Shown here one piece after another: positions 51,771 through 59,941 of a DNA stretch of 64,000 bases; position 1 is the stretch's first letter, and each line of letters opens with the position of its first letter. This DNA comes from Ramlibacter algicola. GTDB lineage: Bacteria > Pseudomonadota > Gammaproteobacteria > Burkholderiales > Burkholderiaceae_C. The notes beneath the pieces were generated by a model. The model saw only the letters and a list, made by a program, of their open reading frames with translations, did no database searches and was not told where the DNA came from. Location: contig NZ_JAEDAO010000001.1 in assembly GCF_016641735.1 (NCBI RefSeq), forward strand, positions 2,976,001 to 3,040,000, in the 5' to 3' direction. The translations under genes were made by a program, and so were the position numbers.

Positions 51771-52208
51771 CTAGTGCGTGATCACGCAGAGCACGCTGCA
51801 GGGCGCGTGCTCGATGAGCGCACCGGAGATGGAACCACGCCACCACCGGGCGGCCCAGCTGTCGAGGTGCTTGTGGCCGACGACGATGAGGTTGGCTTCG
51901 ACCTTGCGGGCGAACTTGCTGATCTCGTCGATCGCCTCGCCCGTGACGACCTCGCCCTTGGCGGCATAGCCGCCCTGCGACAGCCGGCGCAGGCCGTCGT
52001 CGAGGATCGCCTGGTACTTGGCGCGTTCGCGCTCTTCCAGTTCGACGTCGTAGACGCCGCCTTCGAGCCCGACGAAACTCATCGCCGAAGGCATGACCGC
52101 CACGAGGAACAGCTCGGCATGGGACCACAGCGCGAGCTCCTGGCAGTCGAGCAGCGCCTTCTGGCCGGCATCGCTGCCGTCGTAAGCCAAGAGGATGCGG
52201 TTGTACAT
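51771..52208 (-). CDS. Universal stress protein (UspA family)
   Basis: A 145-residue cytosolic protein. Opening MYNRILLAYDGSDAGQKALL; ATP-binding Usp motif VVGHKHLDSWAARWWRGSIS (G-x2-H, then G-S with a longer loop than the canonical G-x9-G). ANLIVVGHK and APCSVLCVI close the fold. It would be induced by stress or energy limitation. Flanked on both sides by family-B hairpins. Start at 52208. Confidence 0.87.
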   Translation of the reverse strand: MYNRILLAYDGSDAGQKALLDCQELALWSHAELFLVAVMPSAMSFVGLEGGVYDVELEERERAKYQAILDDGLRRLSQGGYAAKGEVVTGEAIDEISKFARKVEANLIVVGHKHLDSWAARWWRGSISGALIEHAPCSVLCVITH

Positions 52209-52330
52209 GCAAGTGCCCTTCGCGATGGCCCGTGATCGAGACAGGATAGTCCGCCCCGCGTTGAGCCACACTGGGGATTGACCCGAAGGGGCCATTGCTG
52301 CGGGGCGCGCCTTGCGGCGCTGGCATCTTT

Positions 52331-52420
52331 CAACGCAGAGGACGCAGAAAGGGGACAGAAGCGCGGAAGGATCCATGGATCTTTCTGTGGCTTCTGCCTG
52401 CCTTCTGTCCTCTGCGTTGA
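52331..52420. repeat. Family-B CTCTGCG hairpin
   Basis: CAACGCAGAGGACGCAGAAA and GGGGACAGAAG on the left pair with CTTCTGTCC and TCTGCGTTG on the right. 90 bases; lies between the btuD stop and the universal stress gene. Confidence 0.85.
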
Positions 52421-52464
52421 AGCTCCAGGTGCGCAGCACCGCACAGGCGCGAAGCGCCGCATCC

Positions 52465-53232
52465 TCAGGCGCGAAGCACCGCCACCCAGCTGCCATCCAC
52501 CGCGCGCACGTGCACGCGCCCGCCGAAGACACGCGCCAGCGCCTCGTGCGTCGCGCGTTCGGCGCAGGGGCCGTGGTGGGCGACGCGGCCGTCTTGCAGG
52601 ACGAGCAGGTCATCGGCTTGCAGCGCGATGGTCAATTCGTGCAGGACGCTGACCACCGTGCGGCCCTGGATGACGAGGCGGCGGACCAGGGCGAGCCAGT
52701 CGGCCTGGTGCGGGGGATCGAGGTTGGCGAGCGGTTCGTCCATCAGCAGCAGCGGCGCGCCGACCGCGAGGGCGCGCGCGAGCAGCACGCGCTGGCGCTC
52801 GCCACCGGACAGCTGGCCGAGCGGGCGCTCGCGCCAGTCCCAGCAGTGCGTCTCGCGCATCGCCGCTTCGGCGGCGGCGACGTCGGCGGCGGACGGCGAC
52901 GCCAGCCAGCGCTGGTGCGGCAGGCGGCCGAGCATCACGACGTCCCACGCGCGCAGGTCCGCGGCGCCGCCCTCGCCCTGCCCCATCCAGCTCAGGGCCA
53001 GCGCCCGGTCACGAGCGGACCAGGTGCGCGCGTCGCGCCCCAGCATGCGCAGGTCGCCGCTGGCAGGCAGCAATTGCGCCAGTGCCTTCAGCAGCGTCGT
53101 CTTGCCCGCGCCGTTGGGGCCGACGACCGCCATCCAGCGGCCGGCGGGCACTTGCAGGTCGACGCCATGCAGAACCTCGCGCCCCGCGAGCGCCACGCGC
53201 AAGCCGCGGGCCTCGAACGCGGGCGCGCTCAC
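52465..53232 (-). CDS. btuD: Vitamin B12 ABC importer ATPase
   Basis: A 255-residue ABC ATPase. Walker A GPNGAGKTT (39-47), signature LSGGERQRV, Walker B LLLMDEPLANLDP and the switch His in SVLHELTIAL. Start is GTG at 53232, overlapping the btuC stop by four bases. It energises BtuC as part of the cobalamin operon; the FecE/BtuD subfamily alone could also serve siderophores, but the operon context and riboswitch settle B12. Last gene of the operon. Confidence 0.92.
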   Translation of the reverse strand: MSAPAFEARGLRVALAGREVLHGVDLQVPAGRWMAVVGPNGAGKTTLLKALAQLLPASGDLRMLGRDARTWSARDRALALSWMGQGEGGAADLRAWDVVMLGRLPHQRWLASPSAADVAAAEAAMRETHCWDWRERPLGQLSGGERQRVLLARALAVGAPLLLMDEPLANLDPPHQADWLALVRRLVIQGRTVVSVLHELTIALQADDLLVLQDGRVAHHGPCAERATHEALARVFGGRVHVRAVDGSWVAVLRA

Positions 53233-54212
53233 AGCGGCCTCCGGTGCATCAGCCACAGCAGGTAGCCGCCACCCAGCAGCGCGGTGAGCAGGCCGACCGG
53301 CAATTCCTGCGGCGCGAGCAGCCAGCGCGAACCGACGTCGGCGGCCAGCAGCAGCACGCCACCGGTGAGCGTCGCCAGCGGCAGCAGCCAGCGGTACGTG
53401 GGCAGCACGACCGAGCGCACGAGGTGCGGCGCGACCAGCCCGATGAACGCCACCAGGCCGACCTGCGCGACGGCCGCGCCGGTCGCCAGCGCCATCACGG
53501 CCACCAGGCCCAGTCGCAGCGCGTGCAGCGGCACGCCCAGGCTGGCGGCCGTCGCTTCGCCAAGCGACAGCGCGTCGATGCCGGGACTCAGCGCGATCGC
53601 CGCGACGATCATCAGCACGAGCAGCACCGCCATCAGCGCCGCACCGCTCCAGCCGATGAAGGCGGTCGAGCCGAGCAGGAAGCCTTGCAGCGGCCGCAGC
53701 ACCTCGGGCGCCCACAGCATCACGAGCGAGGTCAGCGCACCGAACACCATGCCGACGACGACGCCGGCCAGCAGCAGGCGCAGCGTCTGCTGCACGCCGC
53801 GGGCGAGCACCAGCGTGACCAGCACCGCACCCAACGCGCCGGCGAAACCGCCGACGGCCAGCCCGAGTTGCGCCCACCATGCGCCCGACGCACCCGCGCC
53901 GCCCATCGCGAACAGGAACAGCGCGACTCCGAGCGACGCGCCGGATGCGCTGCCCAGCAGGTACGGATCGGCGAGTGGATTGCGGAACAGGCCTTGCGCG
54001 ACGGCGCCGCCGAGCCCGAGCAGCGCGCCCGCGAACCAGGCACCGACGCTGCGCGGCAGCCGGATGTCCCAGACGACGGCATCGCCGGGGCCGGCGCCGT
54101 TCCACGGTGGTTCCCAGCCGACCGAGCCGACGCACAACCCGAGCACGACAAGCGCCGCCGTTGCCAGCACCAGCAGCGCAGCCAGCGTCGCGGGCGACAC
54201 GCGCGGCTTCAT
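53229..54212 (-). CDS. btuC: Vitamin B12 ABC importer permease
   Basis: A 327-residue FecCD-type permease with about ten spans. Hallmarks: WDIRLPRSVGAWFAGALLGL, GAVAQGLFRNPLADPYLLGS, SGASLGVALFLFAMG and VGLVAFIGLVAPHLVRSVV. It moves cobalamin delivered by BtuF. The ATG at 54212 overlaps the btuF stop by four bases. Confidence 0.93.
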   Translation of the reverse strand: MKPRVSPATLAALLVLATAALVVLGLCVGSVGWEPPWNGAGPGDAVVWDIRLPRSVGAWFAGALLGLGGAVAQGLFRNPLADPYLLGSASGASLGVALFLFAMGGAGASGAWWAQLGLAVGGFAGALGAVLVTLVLARGVQQTLRLLLAGVVVGMVFGALTSLVMLWAPEVLRPLQGFLLGSTAFIGWSGAALMAVLLVLMIVAAIALSPGIDALSLGEATAASLGVPLHALRLGLVAVMALATGAAVAQVGLVAFIGLVAPHLVRSVVLPTYRWLLPLATLTGGVLLLAADVGSRWLLAPQELPVGLLTALLGGGYLLWLMHRRPL

Positions 54213-55072
54213 CGCTTCGGCGTGAGGCGGCCGGCCAGGCAGTCCGCGAGCAGTTGGGCGCCGGTGGCCAGGCGCGGGCCGGGCCGCGCGATGGCATCGG
54301 CCTGCGCGTCGGTGAACGCGCACACCCGGTTGTCGTGGATGGCGCGGATGCGCGACCAGCCGGGGCGGCGGGCGAGCGTGGGCCGATCGCGCTCGAACAG
54401 CATGATCACCTGCGGGTTGGCGCGCACGACGAACTCGGGATTGAGCTTGGGCACGGAGCCCAGGCTCCCCGGCACGATGTTGCGCACGCCCAGGCGCGTG
54501 AGCAGCTGGCCGATGTGCGACGACTCGCTGGCGGCGTACGCGCCGTCGCTCAGCTCGAAGTACACGCTGGCGCCGCGCATCGTGTCGGGCACGCTGCGCA
54601 CCGCGGCGTCGATGCCGTCCTGCATCTGCCACCACAGGCGGTCGGCGCCGCCGACGTCCAGCAGCTGCGCGATGGTGCGCGAGACGCGCCGCACGTCGTC
54701 CAGCGTCTTGATGTCCAGTCCCACCACCGGCACGCCCAGCTGCTGCAGTCGCGGCAGCACGCGCGCGGTGGACGACAGCAGCACCACGTCGGGCTTGAGG
54801 CCGACGATGCGCTCGACCTGCGCGTCGTTGACGCCGCCCACGCGCGGCAGCTTCCTCACGGTCTCCGGCCAGTTGGAGAAATCGTCGACGCCGACCAGCC
54901 GGTCGCAAGCCTCGAGCTGGCAGACGGTCTCCGTCAGCGACGGCAGCAGCGTCACGACGCGCTTCGGCGGCTGCGGCAGCGTGACGCTGGTGCCGCGGTC
55001 GTCGATGACCGTGACGGCCGCGGAGGCGATCGACGCAAAGGCGAGGAGCAGGAGCGCGAGCAGCCGCTTCAT
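54209..55072 (-). CDS. btuF: Periplasmic cobalamin-binding protein
   Basis: A 287-residue periplasmic binding protein of the helical-hinge (BtuF/FhuD) class. Signal peptide MKRLLALLLLAFASIASA. Mature start AVTVIDDRGTSVTLPQPPKR, then VVTLLPSLTETVCQLEACDR, LVGVDDFSNWP and GLKPDVVLLSS, all typical of BtuF. It delivers corrinoids to BtuCD. Start at 55072, overlapping the stop of the preceding cobalamin-binding gene by four bases. Confidence 0.92.
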   Translation of the reverse strand: MKRLLALLLLAFASIASAAVTVIDDRGTSVTLPQPPKRVVTLLPSLTETVCQLEACDRLVGVDDFSNWPETVRKLPRVGGVNDAQVERIVGLKPDVVLLSSTARVLPRLQQLGVPVVGLDIKTLDDVRRVSRTIAQLLDVGGADRLWWQMQDGIDAAVRSVPDTMRGASVYFELSDGAYAASESSHIGQLLTRLGVRNIVPGSLGSVPKLNPEFVVRANPQVIMLFERDRPTLARRPGWSRIRAIHDNRVCAFTDAQADAIARPGPRLATGAQLLADCLAGRLTPKR

Positions 55073-55887
55073 GCGTGGTCCTGCGCCCAGCGCAGCACGA
55101 TGCGATGCAACTGCTCGACGCCGTCGGTCAGGGCCGCGGGGCCGGGCTGCAGGATGTCGGCCGATTTCACTTCGAACAATTGCCCGTCCTTCACGGCATT
55201 CACGCCGGCCCAGCCGGGCCGCGCGGCGACCCGCTCGGGCCGGAACTTCTTGCCGCACCACGAGCCGACGATGATGTCCGGGTTGCGGCGCACGATCTCC
55301 AGCGGGTCCGCGACGATGCGGTCCTTGCCGAGCGCCTGGGTCGCGAGTTCGGGAAAGACGTCGTCGCCGCCGGCGATGCCCACCAGCTCGCTCACCCAGC
55401 GGATGCAGCTGATGGCGGGCTCGTCCCATTCCTCGAAGAACACGCGGGGACGGCGCGGCAACGCCGCGGCGGCAGCGCGGATCGCTACGAGCCGGGTCCG
55501 CATGCCGGCGAGCAGCTCCTCGCCCTTCTCCGCCCGGCCGACCAGCGAAGCGACCTGCCACAGCATCGCGAAGATCTCGTCCACGCTGCGCTGGTTGAAC
55601 ACCGTCACCTGGACGCCGTGGCGGATGAGCGCCGACGCGATGTCGGCCTGCAGGTCGGAGAAGCCGAACACGCAGTCGGGCTCCAGCGCGAGGATCTTGT
55701 CGATCTTCGCGGACAGGAACGCGCTGACCTTGGGCTTGTCCTCGCGCGCACGGCGCGGGCGCACCGTGTAGCCGGAGATGCCCACGATGCGCGCCTCCTC
55801 GCCCAGCAGGTACAGCCACTCGGTCGTCTCCTCGGTGAGGCAGACGATGCGCGAGGGCGCGTAGGCGGCGGAGGTGGAGGCGGGCAT
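55069..55887 (-). CDS. Second cobalamin-binding (BtuF-like) protein without signal peptide
   Basis: A 272-residue protein of the same fold: SRIVCLTEETTEWLYLLGEE, RIVGISGYTVRPRRAREDKP, LALEPDCVFGFSDLQADIAS and GSWCGKKFRPERVAARPGW. There is no signal peptide after MPASTSAAYAPS, so it is predicted to stay in the cytosol; an upstream in-frame extension overlaps btuB and also lacks a signal. Such signal-less paralogues sit in the B12 operons of many Burkholderiales. A corrinoid chaperone or salvage protein is inference. Start at 55887, 11 bases after btuB. Confidence 0.85.
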   Translation of the reverse strand: MPASTSAAYAPSRIVCLTEETTEWLYLLGEEARIVGISGYTVRPRRAREDKPKVSAFLSAKIDKILALEPDCVFGFSDLQADIASALIRHGVQVTVFNQRSVDEIFAMLWQVASLVGRAEKGEELLAGMRTRLVAIRAAAAALPRRPRVFFEEWDEPAISCIRWVSELVGIAGGDDVFPELATQALGKDRIVADPLEIVRRNPDIIVGSWCGKKFRPERVAARPGWAGVNAVKDGQLFEVKSADILQPGPAALTDGVEQLHRIVLRWAQDHA

Positions 55888-55897
55888 CGATGGATTC

Positions 55898-57715
55898 TCA
55901 GAGGCGCGGTTGCCAGGCCAGGCCGACGAACACGCCGCGGCCCGGTTGCCGGTAGCCGTACACCGTTTCGTACTGGCGATCCCCCGCATTCTCGACGCGG
56001 CCGAACACGCGCACCTCGGGCGTCACCCGGTAGCTCGTCGTGAGGTCGAGCACCGCGTAGCTGCCCAGCACCTGGCCCGCATCGGAGCGGCTGTCGCTGG
56101 TGCGCAGGTTGGCGCCCCATTGCCATGGCCCCATCTCGCGCGAGACACCCAGCTTGGCCAGCGTCTTCGCGCGCCGTTGCAGCCGCTCGCCGGTGTCCTC
56201 GTCGCGCGGGTCCTGGCTGGTGAGGCCGACGTCGATCGCGTAGTTGCCGACGCGGCCGCTCCACGTCAGCTCCACACCCTTGGTGCGTGCGTGGCCGATG
56301 TTGATGCGGTTGAAGGAATCGTCGAAGCCGAACAGGTCGGTGTAGCGGTTGTCGAATACGGTGGCGCGCACCACCTGCCCTGCCGCCGCGTACTGCAGCG
56401 CGACTTCACGCGCGCGCAGCCGCTCCGGGCGCAGCGCGGGATTGCCGCCGAAGGGGTAATACAGGTCGTTGAACGTCGGCGCATTGAAGCCGGTGGACGC
56501 CGACGCGCCCAGGCGCCAGGCGTCGGTGAGCTGGTAGCCGTACGCGGCCAGCCACGTGTTCGCGGTGCCGAAGGTGGTGTAGCGGTCCTGTCGCACGTTC
56601 AGCTGCGCCTGGTGCGGGCCGCTGGCGAGTGTGTAGCCCAGCCGCGCGCTGTCCTGGTTACGGTCGGGCCGCGCGTACGTCGTGTCGCTCGACAGCTGCT
56701 GGCGCGTGTGCTCCACCCCCGCCGTCACGCGCTGGCCGGGAGTGACCTGCCATTGCAGGCTGGCCTGCACGCCATCGCTGCGCGAATGCACGAAGAACGG
56801 GAACGCGCTGACGTCGGCATCGAGCTTGTCGGCGGCGTGGGTCAGCGCGAGATCCAGGGCCAGGTTGTCGGTGACCTTGGCGCGGCCTTCGAGGACGGCG
56901 CTCTGCTCCACCGAGCGCGATTCGTCGGGCTGGGTCGCCGGGCCGAACTGGCTGTCGAACTCGCTGCGGCCGCGTGCCTCGCGCAGGCGCAGGCCGAGGC
57001 TGTGGCCGCCGGCAATGTCCTGCGTGATCGCGAAGCCCGCGGCGTTGCGCCGGTAGCCGTCGCGGTCCGGGTTGGTGCCGGGCAGTTCGACGTGGTTGGT
57101 CGCATCGAAGCCGCGCTCGCGCAGCGACTCGACGTCGGCGCGCAGGCCGGTGCCGGACGCGAGCTTCACGCTGCCCGACGCCGTCGCCTGCACGAGGCCG
57201 CGCGAGCCGCCCTGGATCGTGACGTTGGCCGTGGGCGTGCCGGCCGGCCGGCGCGTGAACACCTGGATCACGCCGCCCAACGCGGCGCTGCCGTACAGGC
57301 TGGAGACGTTGCCCCGCACGACCTCGATGCGCTCGACGTCGACGAGCGACAGGTGCTCCAACGCCGGCAGGCCGAAGTTGAGGTTGTTGATCGGCACGCC
57401 GTCGACCAGCACCAGCGTGTGGCGCGTCTCGGCGCCGCGCAGCGACACGCCGGCGACCGTGCCGGTGCCGCCGACTTGCGTCAGCTCGAGGCCCGCCACG
57501 CGCTGCAGCAGCGTCGGCAGGTCGGGTGTCTGCGCGGCGTCGATGTCGGCGCGCGTGAGCACGGTGGTGGACGGCAGCGCATCCTGCACGCGCTGCTCGG
57601 TGCGACTGGCCGTGACGACGACGCCAGGCAGTTGCGCCTGGGCGAACGCGGCGCAGGACAGGAGCGAAAGCGCGAACGGAACGCCCGCGCGGCGAAGGGA
57701 GAGGGTGGGAACCAT
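55898..57715 (-). CDS. btuB: TonB-dependent vitamin B12 outer-membrane receptor
   Basis: A 605-residue TonB-dependent receptor. Signal peptide to about residue 27 (AFAQA), TonB-box region VVVTASRTEQRVQDAL, then the plug (LQRVAGLELTQVGG, VLVDGVPINNLNFG, IEVVRGNVSSLYGSAALGGV) and a 22-strand barrel ending VFVGLAWQPRL with the C-terminal aromatic-rich strand. First gene of the operon and directly behind a cobalamin riboswitch, which fixes the ligand as B12 or a related corrinoid. Length matches BtuB. Confidence 0.94.
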   Translation of the reverse strand: MVPTLSLRRAGVPFALSLLSCAAFAQAQLPGVVVTASRTEQRVQDALPSTTVLTRADIDAAQTPDLPTLLQRVAGLELTQVGGTGTVAGVSLRGAETRHTLVLVDGVPINNLNFGLPALEHLSLVDVERIEVVRGNVSSLYGSAALGGVIQVFTRRPAGTPTANVTIQGGSRGLVQATASGSVKLASGTGLRADVESLRERGFDATNHVELPGTNPDRDGYRRNAAGFAITQDIAGGHSLGLRLREARGRSEFDSQFGPATQPDESRSVEQSAVLEGRAKVTDNLALDLALTHAADKLDADVSAFPFFVHSRSDGVQASLQWQVTPGQRVTAGVEHTRQQLSSDTTYARPDRNQDSARLGYTLASGPHQAQLNVRQDRYTTFGTANTWLAAYGYQLTDAWRLGASASTGFNAPTFNDLYYPFGGNPALRPERLRAREVALQYAAAGQVVRATVFDNRYTDLFGFDDSFNRINIGHARTKGVELTWSGRVGNYAIDVGLTSQDPRDEDTGERLQRRAKTLAKLGVSREMGPWQWGANLRTSDSRSDAGQVLGSYAVLDLTTSYRVTPEVRVFGRVENAGDRQYETVYGYRQPGRGVFVGLAWQPRL

Positions 57716-57742
57716 GGAGACACTCGAACGAAAGCAACCCGG

Positions 57743-57793
57743 GCCGGCTTCCCCGCCGGCAATGGGCACCATGGCCGCGCGCAGGGCGCGGCC
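57743..57793 (-). terminator. Hairpins between the cobalamin riboswitch and btuB
   Basis: Two stems: GGCCGCGC/GCGCGGCC (57773-57793) and GCCGGC-TTCCCC-GCCGGC (57743-57760), the latter followed in the btuB direction by a short T-containing stretch and then the ribosome site. They suit an expression platform (terminator or ribosome-site sequester) responding to B12. Confidence 0.5.
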
Positions 57794-57797
57794 GCCT

Positions 57798-57995
57798 CGT
57801 TGGCCGGTATCCGGGCTGGCGGTTCGCCTCCATCGCCTTCCCGGCACGCGGTGACGCGCGACGCCAGTGGCTTGTCTGATGGGACGGGGCGCCCTCGTGG
57901 GCACCCGACCGCTTACCGTTGCGGGGGCAGCGCAGGTTGGCTTTCGTGCGCGATGTGGCACTGGGCTCCCTGCTTCCCGTTGAACTGCGGCATGC
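57798..57995 (-). promoter_or_regulatory. Cobalamin riboswitch
   Basis: On the minus strand the order is GGGAAGCAGGGAGCCCAGTG, AAGCCAACCTGCGCTGCCCC, CGCAACGGTAAGC (57911-57923 on plus), then the B12 box AGCCACTGG (57863-57871), GGGAAGGCG (57834-57842), GCCAGCCCGGATACCGGCC (about 57802-57820). These match the conserved core of AdoCbl riboswitches. It precedes btuB and should shut the operon off when B12 is plentiful. Confidence 0.93.
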
Positions 57996-58068
57996 GAACC
58001 ACACCGCGAGCACCAACCAGGTGATTCTAGATGCAACAGCGCACCCGAACCCTACAATGGTCCCACCT

Positions 58069-58281
58069 ATGGCCAGTGCCTCCCAGGTCGACCAGATCGC
58101 CGAACGCGTCGAGCGCCTGCTCGTTCGCTATGAGGAACTGCAACGCACCAACGCCCTGCTCGTGCAGCAGGTCGAGGCGCTGACGCAGGAGCGCGACTCG
58201 CTCAAGTCGCGCCTGTCGGCGGCCCGCTCGCGCGTCGACGCCCTGCTCGAGCGGCTGCCCGAGTTCAAGTCCGCCGCTTGA
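58069..58281 (+). CDS. TIGR02449-type small coiled-coil protein (ZapB-like)
   Basis: 70 residues, almost a single coiled coil: QVDQIAERVERLLVRYEELQ, then NALLVQQVEALTQERDSLKS. This small protein is almost always encoded directly before zapA in beta- and gammaproteobacteria. It probably takes part in Z-ring function like ZapB, but that is by context. ATG at 58069; a TACAAT -10-like box lies 11 bases upstream. It ends 11 bases before the zapA start. Confidence 0.85.
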   Translation: MASASQVDQIAERVERLLVRYEELQRTNALLVQQVEALTQERDSLKSRLSAARSRVDALLERLPEFKSAA

Positions 58282-58292
58282 GTCTTTTCCGC

Positions 58293-58619
58293 ATGGCCGC
58301 CACCAAGCAGATCGAAGTCCAGATCATGGGCCAGAGCTACCTGCTCGGCTGTCCCGAGGGCGGCGAAGGCCGCCTGCTCGAGGCCGTCGAGAAGGTCGAC
58401 ACCGCCATGTGCCGCATCCGCGACGCCGGCAAGGTGAAGGCGCGCGACCGCATCGCGGTGCTCGCCGCGCTGAACCTCGCCTTCGACGTCGCGGACCGCG
58501 AAGTCGCGGCGCCGCGCGCGATGCCCGCTCCCGTCGCCGACGGCGCGTCCGACCCGCGCCTCGCGTCGCTGCTGCACCGTCTCGACCGCGCGCTCGGCGA
58601 CGACGGGCGCCTGATCTGA
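58293..58619 (+). CDS. zapA: Cell division protein ZapA
   Basis: A 108-residue cytosolic Z-ring-associated protein. KQIEVQIMGQSYLLGCPEGG opens the globular part and AVEKVDTAMCRIRDAGKVKA and RIAVLAALNLAFDVA form the helical tetramerisation arm. ZapA bundles FtsZ filaments. The C-terminal tail is Pro/Ala-rich and longer than in E. coli. Followed by 6S RNA, the conserved order. The ATG at 58293 is preferred over a TTG five codons earlier. Confidence 0.9.
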   Translation: MAATKQIEVQIMGQSYLLGCPEGGEGRLLEAVEKVDTAMCRIRDAGKVKARDRIAVLAALNLAFDVADREVAAPRAMPAPVADGASDPRLASLLHRLDRALGDDGRLI

Positions 58620-58711
58620 GTTCGTCAAGCTCGTCAAGGCAACACCGCGAATGCGTCGGTGTCTTACGCCCCGCGTGGCCCCAACCGCGTGACCCAGCAC
58701 CTACAATGGCC

Positions 58712-58886
58712 TCGTCTGCAGTGCGTGCCGGGCCTTTATGTCCTTGAACCAATGCTCTCTGAGCAAGGGCTTGGAACAAACCTGGTGAGCGTGAACGTCT
58801 CGCGTCAGATGATCCCAACATCAGGTTGACCTCGCCCACCTGAACCCCTGGTTCAGGCTGCGGCCCGGTGGCAACTGCAGACGCCT
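58712..58886 (+). ncRNA. ssrS: 6S RNA
   Basis: About 175 nt directly after zapA. The ends pair: GTCTGCAGT (58714-58722) with ACTGCAGAC (58874-58882). The 3' half reads CACCTGAACCCCTGGTTCAG then GCTGCGGCCCGG, the counterpart of the E. coli segment with CACCTTGAACCAAGGGTTCA. TACAAT at 58702-58707 is placed as a -10 box, 6 bases before the likely first base. 6S RNA mimics an open promoter and traps sigma70 RNA polymerase in stationary phase. Confidence 0.88.
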
Positions 58887-58956
58887 TCTTCCGGCCGCCG
58901 CCCTCGCGCGGCGCGCGGCCACGACGACAAGAACGAGAACGAGAGGGGCGCGGCGG

Positions 58957-59760
58957 ATGCCGCCGATCGAATCGCAACTGATCGCCGAGCTGGCGCTGAT
59001 CGGCATCTGCACGGGCTTCCTCGCCGGGCTGCTGGGCATCGGCGGCGGGATGATCATGGTGCCGTTCGTCACCATCATCCTCACGCACCGCGGCTTCCCG
59101 CCGGACTACACCGTCAAGGCCGCAGTCGCGACGTCGCTTGCGACGATCTGCTTCACCTCGCTGTCCTCGGTCCGCGCACACGCCAAGCGCGATGCGGTGC
59201 TGTGGCCGGTGGTGAAAGTGCTCGCGCCCGGCATCCTCGCCGGCTCGCTGCTGGGCGCGCAACTCGCCGTCGCGCTCCCCGGCAAGGTCCTGGGCATCGT
59301 GTTCGCCGTGTTCGTCGCGTTCTCCGCGACGCAGATGCTGCTCAATCGCAAGCCCGAGCCCTCGCGCACGCTGCCCGGCCCGCTGCCCACGTTCGGCGTC
59401 GGCGTCGCGATCGGCTGGCTGTCGTCGATGGTCGGCGCCGGCGGCGCGTTCATCTCGGTGCCATTCATGACGTGGTGCAACGTGCGCATCCACCAGGCCG
59501 TCGGCACGTCGTCGGCGCTCGGCTTCCCGATCGCGCTCGCCGGCACCATCGGCTACGTGTGGGCGGGCCGCTCGCTGCCGCAGTTGCCGCCCGGGGCGGT
59601 GGGCTACCTGTACCTGCCGGGGCTCATCGTGATCTCGCTCGCGAGCATGCTGCTCGCGCCGCTGGGCGCGCGCACGGCACACCGCATGGACATCACGCCG
59701 CTCAAGCGCGCGTTCGCGTTCGTGCTCTACGGTCTCGCCGCGTATTTCCTGCTTCGTTGA
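58957..59760 (+). CDS. TauE/SafE (TSUP) family permease
   Basis: A 267-residue inner-membrane protein with about eight spans in two homologous halves. Each half has the family motif: GFLAGLLGIGGGMIMVPFVT in the first, IGWLSSMVGAGGAFISVPFM in the second. TSUP permeases move sulfonates, sulfite or small organic anions; the substrate is not clear. ATG at 58957. Directly after 6S RNA, as in other Burkholderiales. Confidence 0.88.
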   Translation: MPPIESQLIAELALIGICTGFLAGLLGIGGGMIMVPFVTIILTHRGFPPDYTVKAAVATSLATICFTSLSSVRAHAKRDAVLWPVVKVLAPGILAGSLLGAQLAVALPGKVLGIVFAVFVAFSATQMLLNRKPEPSRTLPGPLPTFGVGVAIGWLSSMVGAGGAFISVPFMTWCNVRIHQAVGTSSALGFPIALAGTIGYVWAGRSLPQLPPGAVGYLYLPGLIVISLASMLLAPLGARTAHRMDITPLKRAFAFVLYGLAAYFLLR

Positions 59761-59786
59761 CCGCGGTCAAGAGGTGCGCCGCCAAC

Positions 59787-59802
59787 CTTGACTTAGGTCA
59801 AG
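59787..59802. promoter_or_regulatory. FNR/DNR-like box
   Basis: CTTGAC-TTAG-GTCAAG, a perfect 6-base dyad with a 4-base spacer. It fits the CRP/FNR-superfamily pattern TTGAN-N4-NTCAA. It lies 27 bases after the TSUP stop and 140 bases before the tctC-type gene, the only long leader there, so oxygen- or nitrosative-stress-responsive control of the transporter is plausible. Confidence 0.55.
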
Positions 59803-59941
59803 TTTCAAGGCGCATCAGGTGCACGCACGCACGCATTTCTCCGGGCAAACCCCCTGCTCGCGCGGGGCACTGCGGAGCGACATTCGCAGGTGCCGCGGCT
59901 CACGGGGAGCGTGACCGCGAGTCCACACCAAGGAGCGTGCC

